Source: an uncultured Brevinema sp.
GTDB lineage: Bacteria; Spirochaetota; Brevinematia; Brevinematales; Brevinemataceae
Direction of reading: 5' to 3'
DNA length: 21,035 nt
Assembly: GCA_947036575.1 (NCBI GenBank)
Contig: CAMQSH010000014.1
Location: 1-21,035 of the forward strand
The first letter of the stretch is position 1. Each line of letters begins with the position of its first letter. This document shows positions 15,864 to 21,035 of the stretch, piece by piece. Below the pieces are notes generated by a model. That model made no database searches and was not told the DNA's origin. It saw nothing but the letters and a program-made list of their open reading frames with translations. The translations under genes were made by a program, and so were the position numbers.

Positions 15864-16466
15864 TTATAAATAACCTTGTCGTTGCCAATAAGATAAAATA
15901 TTAAAATTCAATCCCAAACTCTCTTCTCTACTTATCAGTATATCATCAGTATTCTTCTTATAAAAAGATTGTCCTGCTAAAGGAATTAAAACTCCTTTAA
16001 GATTAGGATATGAAATATAAGCATAAACATAAGCTCCTTTTTTATAAGTTAAATTTGGTAACTCTACCATAGCTTCCCATTTACCATTAATAGCAATCAA
16101 AGGCATTAATAAATGAGGTTTTTCTATGTTTACTAATTCTAACATTTTATCAGTAGAACTTGGAATCTGATTGCTATTTGTAAAAATATACCAAGATATA
16201 GTAAATTTTGCCTGAAAAATACTCACCCCTGTCAATCGTGAAAATCGTTCAAATCCTTGCGAATCAGGTTTAAAAGTTAAAGTATACCTATTTTTTTCAG
16301 GAAGTTTTACATCATTCATATTAGAATAAGAAATTTGTAAAAAAGGAATTTTGTCTTTTAATGAATCTTCAATAGCTATATTTTCAAATTGTAATCTAGC
16401 GATACTCTCTCTATCCATTGCAAAAAAATTCGTTGTTAAGAGTAGTAAAAATAATACTTTGTACAT
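15864..16466 (-). CDS. Predicted secreted protein of unknown function
   Basis: A 200-residue protein I do not recognise. It begins with a short signal peptide (MYKVLFLLLLTTNFFA, likely cut after A16; no cysteine for lipidation). The mature part looks beta-rich with alternating hydrophobic residues, for example YTLTF (61-65), KFTISWYIF (87-95), KWEAMVEL (129-136) and GAYVYAYISY (144-153), and many aromatics. I saw no cysteine. It may be a periplasmic or outer-envelope beta-sandwich protein. Translation start support is weak: only GGA about 8 nt before ATG 16466, and that GGA lies in the 3' arm of a strong inverted repeat (16474-16507). The gene is convergent with the tRNA gene and lies ~100 nt downstream of the YkvI-like gene on the same strand, so co-transcription is possible. 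Confidence 0.7.
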   Translation of the reverse strand: MYKVLFLLLLTTNFFAMDRESIARLQFENIAIEDSLKDKIPFLQISYSNMNDVKLPEKNRYTLTFKPDSQGFERFSRLTGVSIFQAKFTISWYIFTNSNQIPSSTDKMLELVNIEKPHLLMPLIAINGKWEAMVELPNLTYKKGAYVYAYISYPNLKGVLIPLAGQSFYKKNTDDILISREESLGLNFNILSYWQRQGYL

Positions 16467-16473
16467 TATTATA

Positions 16474-16507
16474 TCCGATTTTTAAATTTTATATAAAATT
16501 TATCGGA
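16474..16507. promoter_or_regulatory. Hairpin/inverted repeat covering the start region of the 200-aa gene
   Basis: TCCGAT (16474-16479) and ATCGGA (16502-16507) flank an 18-bp perfect palindrome, AAATTTTATATAAAATTT (16484-16501). As RNA from the - strand the 3' arm contains the only GGA ahead of the start codon at 16466. It may mask the ribosome site, act as an operator, or form a weak terminator for the upstream YkvI-like gene. Confidence 0.5.
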
Positions 16508-16563
16508 GTTTTCTATTTTTTTATAAGTAATACTGTATATAACAATTATTTTTAAGATTGGAA

Positions 16564-17661
16564 TTAGGTAGTATCCCCAGAATCATCTGTATCATAGATA
16601 CGTCTTCTGTTTTTATAGGCAATAAGAATCACTAAAAAAATCCCAAATACCCCTTCTATAGGGTAAATAATACTAATTAGTTTACCAAAGGGAATTGTTG
16701 ACAAAGCTAATCCCCCACCCCCTAACATACAAAGAACAGCTACATATCTTTTTCTCCAAAAAGAAAATTTTTTTCTAATAATATTACTAACAGACCATAA
16801 AGTAATTGTACTTGCAGAATACATCGCTATAAACAATAGTGTAACAGTTACTAAAGCAACAATAGACGATAACAGTTCAGCAAAATAAATAGTAACAATA
16901 GGCAGAGTATACACTTTATCAAAATATAGCAAGATCGCTGTATGAATAACTAAAGCAACAAACACAAAACTCACAGACCCAACTATAGCTCCATAATAAC
17001 CACTACTACGTTTACTTAGATCTTTACCCATATCAAATAAAAATTGAGAAGAAGCTAGTAAAATAATACCACTATACAAAATAGCCGATCCATAAAAAGT
17101 GTCAATAGGAGTATCAAAAGGATACTCTTGAATAAAAGTAGAAATCTGAATAATGTTAGAAAACCCTTTAATAATAACAATAGCTGCTATCACAAAAATA
17201 ACAAAAGCTACTCCTTTTCCTATATGCCCAATAAATTTAGTAATGTGTTGAAAATGTAAAAAAAGACTCAGGACAGAGGCCACCACTACTATTGTTCGTC
17301 CAATAATATTTGGAAGATTAAAAAACTGTTCTAATACAGAACCAGCCCCAGCTATCATAATAGTATAAGAACCAAAAAATAAAATAGGGATAATAATATT
17401 ATATACTTGTCCTATAAATTTACCACCAAAATATTCATATACCGAAATTTTATGATCATCTTTACAAATCCACCCTGCATCAAGCATAGAATTTCCACCA
17501 TAAATCATCAAAAGTAATACAATAATCCCTATTAAATATCCAGCCCAACCAAAACCTGAAAAAAATTGAAGAATTTCCTGCCCTGATGCAAATCCAGATC
17601 CAATATTAAGTGCCATGTAAGCACTTGCTACTTTTATAATTTCTTTATTATCTCTAATCAT
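16564..17661 (-). CDS. YkvI-family membrane transporter-like protein
   Basis: A 365-residue polytopic membrane protein of the YkvI type (COG3949), related to LeuT-fold amino-acid carriers. Substrate unknown. The first helix carries the family signature GSGFASGQEILQFF (21-34), with the unwound glycine-rich centre expected at the substrate site. About ten further hydrophobic segments follow, then a short basic and acidic tail (KNRRRIYDTDDSGDTT). Start: the frame also has an ATG at 17697, but nothing like a ribosome site precedes it. ATG 17661 has AGAAGG (17673-17668) with a 6-nt spacer, so I place the start there, 12 residues shorter. It is driven by a near-consensus promoter at 17724-17752. 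No strong terminator follows, so read-through into the secreted-protein gene is possible. Confidence 0.82.
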   Translation of the reverse strand: MIRDNKEIIKVASAYMALNIGSGFASGQEILQFFSGFGWAGYLIGIIVLLLMIYGGNSMLDAGWICKDDHKISVYEYFGGKFIGQVYNIIIPILFFGSYTIMIAGAGSVLEQFFNLPNIIGRTIVVVASVLSLFLHFQHITKFIGHIGKGVAFVIFVIAAIVIIKGFSNIIQISTFIQEYPFDTPIDTFYGSAILYSGIILLASSQFLFDMGKDLSKRSSGYYGAIVGSVSFVFVALVIHTAILLYFDKVYTLPIVTIYFAELLSSIVALVTVTLLFIAMYSASTITLWSVSNIIRKKFSFWRKRYVAVLCMLGGGGLALSTIPFGKLISIIYPIEGVFGIFLVILIAYKNRRRIYDTDDSGDTT

Positions 17662-17723
17662 TTTACGCCTTCTAAAGTTTGTAATAATTTTACTCATTTA
17701 TAAAGAATTTTAATATATCTATT

Positions 17724-17752
17724 AGTATATAATATACTCTGATAAATGTCAA
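17724..17752 (-). promoter_or_regulatory. Promoter of the YkvI-like gene
   Basis: On the - strand TTGACA (17752-17747), 17 nt, TATACT (17729-17724). Expected start near 17717, leaving a leader of about 55 nt to ATG 17661. Confidence 0.85.
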
Positions 17753-17964
17753 AGAACTATTAAAATTTCAACTCTATTTTTATAATATATTAATAAAAAC
17801 TTAAATTTAAGCTATTTTATTATATATAAAATAATTACACATAAAATATTTAAGTAAATATTTTATTTGTATATATTATTGTGTTTTTTATAAAATATAC
17901 TATAATATATTATAGTATATTTTTATTTAAATGTTTTACGATAAATAAAAACTTAGTAAAGTAG
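17753..17964. other. AT-rich, palindrome-dense intergenic core without genes
   Basis: The 366-nt gap between divergent genes holds a promoter at each end and no coding frame I can support. Its centre has three perfect inverted repeats: CTTAAATTTAAG (17800-17811), an 11-bp stem ATAAAATATTT with loop AAGT (17841-17866), and a 32-bp palindrome (17892-17923). Confidence 0.7.
17892..17923. repeat. Perfect 32-bp palindrome
   Basis: Half-site AAAATATACTATAATA followed directly by its reverse complement, with no spacer. The C-G pairs at 17900 and 17915 are also matched. Could be a cruciform-forming site or a protein-binding site. Confidence 0.8.
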
Positions 17965-17996
17965 TATTGTACAATATTATCAAAGTATGGTATAAT
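17965..17996 (+). promoter_or_regulatory. Promoter of the ankyrin-repeat gene with overlapping palindrome
   Basis: TATAAT at 17991-17996, with TTGTAC (17967-17972) 18 nt upstream as a weak -35. The -35 region sits inside the perfect palindrome TATTGTACAATA (17965-17976), a plausible operator. Ribosome site AGGGG at 18016-18020, 7 nt before ATG 18028. Confidence 0.65.
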
Positions 17997-18027
17997 ATAA
18001 TGTTTAACAAGGTGTAGGGGCAAAATA

Positions 18028-18954
18028 ATGACACTCATAAAACATTTTGTATTACTTCTCTTATTAATGAGTATTAATACCAGCTATGGACAAGATATTT
18101 TCACCTATGCAACAGATGGAAACTTAACACAGGTAAAAAGATGTGTAAGAAATAATATTGATATTAATATCCAGGATGAGAATGGTTATACAGCATTAAT
18201 GTATGCCTCACAAAATGGGCATGCTGAGGTAGCTTTATACCTCATCGAAAATGGCACTGATGTTAATCTTCAAGATAATAATGAATGGACAGCATTAACA
18301 CTAGCTGCACAAAATGGGCATGATGAAGCAACTTTATATCTCATTGAAAATGGTGCTAATATTGATATCCAAGATAAGGATGGTTGGACATCTTTGATGT
18401 ATTCTTCACAAAATGAACATGGGAAAGTAGTCAAACATCTTTTAGAGAATGGAGCTGATGTTAATATTAAAAACAATGATGATGAGACTATAATAATGTA
18501 TGCTTCACGAAATGGACGTCTACAACTAGTAAAATATCTCGCAAGTCATAATGCTAATATTCATATTCAAGGTGAAAATAACGTAACAGCATTGGCATTA
18601 GCAGCCTATAATGGACATCATGAAGTAGTAGAATACCTTATATATATAGGTGCTAATATTCACATTAAAAACCATAACAATATAACAATACTAATGTACG
18701 CTTCAGATCGTGGACATAGTGAAGTTGTAAAACAACTTATAGAAAAAGGTGCTGATATCAATGCTCAAGATAAAAACGGTTGGACAGCACTAATATATGC
18801 TTCATATGGTAAATCTCTTTCAATGCTATCATTAGTTGATAAATATAATGAAACAATAAAATATCTCGTAAAAAAAGGTGCTAATATACATATTAGAGAT
18901 AATAGTAGGTGGACAGCACAAATGTATGCTACACAATATAATATACTAAAATAA
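18028..18954 (+). CDS. Exported ankyrin-repeat protein
   Basis: 308 residues: a signal peptide (MTLIKHFVLLLLLMSINTSYG, likely cut before Q22) followed almost entirely by 33-residue ankyrin repeats. After a degenerate first repeat (22-51) come repeats at 52-84, 85-117, 118-150, 151-183, 184-216 and 217-249. Each has the T-A-L-x-x-A-x-x-N-G-H / E-V-V-x-x-L-I-x-x-G-A-x-I pattern and an N-I-x-I-Q-D turn. The repeat at 250-292 carries a ~10-residue insertion (around SLSMLSLVDK). The last one stops after only its first helix (293-308), so the C-terminal cap is missing. No other domain is present. Ankyrin arrays bind proteins; a secreted or periplasmic one may act in the envelope or on host proteins, but the partner cannot be read. 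Divergent from the YkvI-like gene. A weak terminator-like element lies at 19049-19067. Confidence 0.93.
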   Translation: MTLIKHFVLLLLLMSINTSYGQDIFTYATDGNLTQVKRCVRNNIDINIQDENGYTALMYASQNGHAEVALYLIENGTDVNLQDNNEWTALTLAAQNGHDEATLYLIENGANIDIQDKDGWTSLMYSSQNEHGKVVKHLLENGADVNIKNNDDETIIMYASRNGRLQLVKYLASHNANIHIQGENNVTALALAAYNGHHEVVEYLIYIGANIHIKNHNNITILMYASDRGHSEVVKQLIEKGADINAQDKNGWTALIYASYGKSLSMLSLVDKYNETIKYLVKKGANIHIRDNSRWTAQMYATQYNILK

Positions 18955-19187
18955 CAGTATATATTATATTACTTTTTCAAAAATCATAATTTAATATTAA
19001 ATACTTTCTTAACAAAAAATCTATCTATCTTTTTATAATATAAAAACTACTATCAAATAGTCTTTTTGAAATAAAAATAAAGCATATATATTCTAGTGAT
19101 AAAATTCTTTTCTTACTAATAAAATTTGGCATATATTGGTATATATAGTAATATAATATTTTATCTCTATAAAAATTTATGTAACAG
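18955..19187. other. Intergenic AT-rich stretch
   Basis: No gene seen, and no continuation of ankyrin repeat sequence in any + frame. It contains only AT-rich runs and one weak hairpin (19049-19067). Confidence 0.6.
19049..19067 (+). terminator. Weak terminator-like hairpin after the ankyrin gene
   Basis: ACTAT-CAA-ATAGT (19049-19061) followed by C and T5. The stem is only 5 bp with one G-C pair, so its strength is doubtful. Confidence 0.3.
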
Positions 19188-19221
19188 AAAAAGGACAAAG
19201 CATCAAACTTTGTCCTTTTTT
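19188..19221. terminator. Bidirectional terminator between ankyrin and GntP-type genes
   Basis: AAAAAGGACAAAG (19188-19200) pairs with CTTTGTCCTTTTT (19208-19220) around CATCAAA. T-tails exist on both strands. It is about 28 nt beyond the stop of the gene ending at 19249, so it serves mainly the - strand operon. Confidence 0.9.
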
Positions 19222-19248
19222 ATGTATACTTATTTAATTAATATTCTA

Positions 19249-20514
19249 TTAAAAAATAATAAAATATATAATCCAAGAAACTCCTGTCATAATAAGACCA
19301 ACTAAACTTTCATAAGGGATTAGTTTGATTCTATCTTTGAATTCCATATTTACTGCACCTGCTGTCGCATGAAAAAAAGATCCATGAGGCATATGGTCTA
19401 GTACTGTTGCACCACTATGAATAGTTGCAGCGGCTGCTAATGGATTTACTCCTGCTTCTAACAAAACCGCTCCAAAAGTATTCGCTGCTACTGCTGTTCC
19501 CGCAGTGGTAGAAGCTGTTGCAAAGCTCATCAAAATCCCTGCTAATGGTGCTAAAAATGCTATAGAGACACCTATATTCTGTAAAAATGCAATAAATACT
19601 TGTGTTATGTCAGAACCTTTGATGATCCCAGCGATTGCACCTGTTCCTAATAATAGAAGAGCTACACCACCCATACGACTTAATCCAAATTGAATACTTT
19701 CGTTAATATCTTTCATTTTACCCATTGCCAAACACCCTACAATACCTCCTACAGGAAGAGCAATCAGAGGATCTACAACAATACCAGTAACAGGGCGGAG
19801 TACCAATAGCATAATAGCTATAAATGGTGCAACGAGAGCTGTTATTAATGATGGTAGATCCTGTTCGCTAATTTGTTCTGTATTTTCGACTTTATCTGTG
19901 AATTTTTTATTGAGGAAAATTGCAATAATCACTGTACAAACAATAGCAACGATAGCTGGGATAATATTAGCTCCCATTAATGTTAATAAATCTATTTTAA
20001 AAGCTTCTGCTCCTGCAATGGTGTTAGGATTTGGAGACATCATGTTTCCAGCTTTTCCCCCACCTATTAACGCAAATAATACAGTACTGCGGGATAATTT
20101 TAATCTTCCAGCAACATCTAAAGCAATTGGTGCTAAAGTAATTACAGTAATATCAATAAACACTCCGACTGCTGTTAAAACAACTCCAGCCATCGTCAAA
20201 GCACAAAAGACACCTGCAACATTTTTTTCACCAAATAATTTAATCACAGATAAGCCTATTCTCGTCGTAGCTCCTGATTTAACAAGAACCCCTACCAAAA
20301 CCCCAGCTGTGAGAATTCTCATTACGGCAGGAATAATACCTGCTGCACCACTAATAATTAAAGTAACAGTCTCAGGAAGCGTTGCTCCACCGAGAAGTCC
20401 CCCAATCAATGCACCCAAAATCAAGCTGTACACTGGTGCAATTTTATAAATAATACCAATAATGGCAATAATTAGGCCTGCAATAGCGCCTAAATAAGAA
20501 ACGGTAAATTCCAT
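19249..20514 (-). CDS. GntP-family permease, probable glycerate (sugar-acid) transporter
   Basis: A 421-residue inner-membrane carrier, slightly shorter than the ~440-450 typical of GntP. About twelve hydrophobic segments with glycine-rich re-entrant-like blocks: GGGKAGNMMSPNPNT (151-165), ATASTTAGTAVAANT (332-346) and HSGATVLDHMPHGSFFHAT (366-384). The two blocks with N-P-N and H-x-x-x-D-H-M-P-H-G belong to the permease group commonly found beside glycerate kinases. Function: proton-coupled uptake of a sugar acid, here inferred to be glycerate because the preceding gene on the same strand (33 nt upstream) encodes glycerate kinase. ATG 20514 has AGGGAGAG 4 nt upstream. A terminator at 19188 ends the operon. 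Gluconate or another small hydroxy-acid cannot be excluded. Confidence 0.88.
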   Translation of the reverse strand: MEFTVSYLGAIAGLIIAIIGIIYKIAPVYSLILGALIGGLLGGATLPETVTLIISGAAGIIPAVMRILTAGVLVGVLVKSGATTRIGLSVIKLFGEKNVAGVFCALTMAGVVLTAVGVFIDITVITLAPIALDVAGRLKLSRSTVLFALIGGGKAGNMMSPNPNTIAGAEAFKIDLLTLMGANIIPAIVAIVCTVIIAIFLNKKFTDKVENTEQISEQDLPSLITALVAPFIAIMLLVLRPVTGIVVDPLIALPVGGIVGCLAMGKMKDINESIQFGLSRMGGVALLLLGTGAIAGIIKGSDITQVFIAFLQNIGVSIAFLAPLAGILMSFATASTTAGTAVAANTFGAVLLEAGVNPLAAAATIHSGATVLDHMPHGSFFHATAGAVNMEFKDRIKLIPYESLVGLIMTGVSWIIYFIIF

Positions 20515-20547
20515 AATTCTCTCCCTAATTTCACTTTGATTGAATTT

Positions 20548-21035
20548 TTATACTTTCATTAATTTTATTAATTCTCTCCCTTGTCTTTTGAGACCATTAT
20601 AAGTTTCTTCAGAAGACATAGCTTGTTCAAGGCTCATTGGTCTTCCCACTGCTGCAAAATACGCCGTAATACCATAGTCGTGTAATTCTTTTGGATCTCC
20701 ATCTATACTTCCACCAATAGCAACAACAGGAATTTTGTACTGTTGAGCTCTCTGAGCAATACCCATTGGAGCTTTCCCCATTACTGTTTGTTTGTCTAAT
20801 TGTCCTTCGCCTACAAATACCAAATCTGTATCTGATAAGTGCGTATTGATTCCAATTTGATCAAGAATAATTTCAATTCCAGATTTAAGTGTTGTATTCG
20901 TAAAAGCAAGTAACCCAGCTCCCATTCCTCCCGCAGCACCAGACCCTTTGATTTGTGAAATATCCAAAGAAAATTCTTTACTAATGAGTCCAGCAAAATG
21001 TCTTAAATATTGATCGAGAATTTCTACCATTTCTG
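20548..21035 (-). CDS. Glycerate kinase (type I / GlxK-GarK family), 5' truncated by window
   Basis: The C-terminal ~162 residues of glycerate kinase, which phosphorylates glycerate with ATP to phosphoglycerate feeding glycolysis. The frame stays open to the window edge. The Met at 21030 is internal, since family members have roughly 200 more residues ahead of it. Counted from that Met, the family blocks are GSGAAGGMGAGLLAF (29-43), SGIEIILDQIG (50-60), GEGQLDKQTVMGKAP (74-88) and VVAIGGSI (102-109), in the usual order, ending with an E-L-I-K-L-M tail. It is upstream of, and 33 nt from, the GntP-type permease, making a transport-plus-kinase pair for using external glycerate. The first half and promoter are outside the window. 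Confidence 0.92.
   Translation of the reverse strand, partial: EMVEILDQYLRHFAGLISKEFSLDISQIKGSGAAGGMGAGLLAFTNTTLKSGIEIILDQIGINTHLSDTDLVFVGEGQLDKQTVMGKAPMGIAQRAQQYKIPVVAIGGSIDGDPKELHDYGITAYFAAVGRPMSLEQAMSSEETYNGLKRQGRELIKLMKV

Noticed and set aside
17813..17833. Further partial palindrome TATTTTA...TAAAATA
   Set aside because: Only 7 bp with an AT-only stem; not distinguishable from background in this spacer.
19898..20449. 183-codon frame on + opposite the GntP-type permease
   Set aside because: Antisense shadow of a well-supported membrane protein gene. Its translation is a low-complexity mix of P, T, I and A, without a family match or a convincing ribosome site.
1..21035. Insertion sequences, phage genes, integrase or attachment sites
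   Set aside because: No transposase or integrase motifs and no flanking direct repeats seen. The 74-nt tRNA gene shows no duplicated 3' end downstream in this window.

Overview
This is an AT-rich bacterial chromosome segment with short intergenic gaps, near-consensus sigma70-type promoters, clear Shine-Dalgarno sites and intrinsic terminators. I cannot name the organism from sequence alone. A low-GC host-associated bacterium, plausibly a spirochaete (Brevinema/Brachyspira-like), is my best guess. It rests on a giant lipoprotein with a non-canonical lipobox, a secreted ankyrin-repeat protein and a transporter-rich metabolism, and it is inference only.

Layout, left to right. 1-1061 (+): end of pstA and complete pstB, the phosphate ABC importer. 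1176-1841 (-): a Dph6-type ATP-pyrophosphatase. 1947-12047 (-): one gene filling almost half the window, encoding a ~3366-residue predicted lipoprotein built from about 20 very diverged ~155-residue beta-rich units. It has its own strong promoter and terminator. 12240-14018 (-): phoU followed 9 nt later by a GT-B glycosyltransferase, a two-gene operon behind a good promoter. 14231-15673 (+): an AGCS sodium:amino-acid symporter behind a perfect-consensus promoter, then a tRNA-Arg(GCG) gene with its own promoter and terminator. 15864-16466 (-): a small secreted protein of unknown function. 16564-17661 (-): a YkvI-type membrane transporter. 17662-18027: an extremely AT-rich, palindrome-dense spacer. 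18028-18954 (+): an exported ankyrin-repeat protein. 19249-21035 (-): a glycerate-use pair, a GntP-family permease preceded by glycerate kinase (5' end cut by the window).

How the genes fit together. pstA/pstB and phoU are phosphate uptake and its control, separated here by ~12 kb. The AGCS, YkvI-like and GntP-type carriers point to scavenging of amino acids and organic acids. Three predicted exported proteins (giant lipoprotein, 200-aa protein, ankyrin protein) make this an envelope-rich region.

The strongest candidate for something undescribed is the giant lipoprotein. Its units share four recognisable landmarks: a WV opening, Y-x-P-x-D-T-x-x-W-x-F, L-x-G-x-G-x-x-N-x-x-Y-V-A, and a closing G-x-S-x-x-E-A-x-x-x-L helix. 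That order resembles a small beta-barrel followed by a helix, repeated like beads. I do not recognise the family. Two starts were corrected on ribosome-site evidence: the giant gene (ATG at 12047, not the upstream in-frame TTG) and the YkvI-like gene (17661, not 17697).
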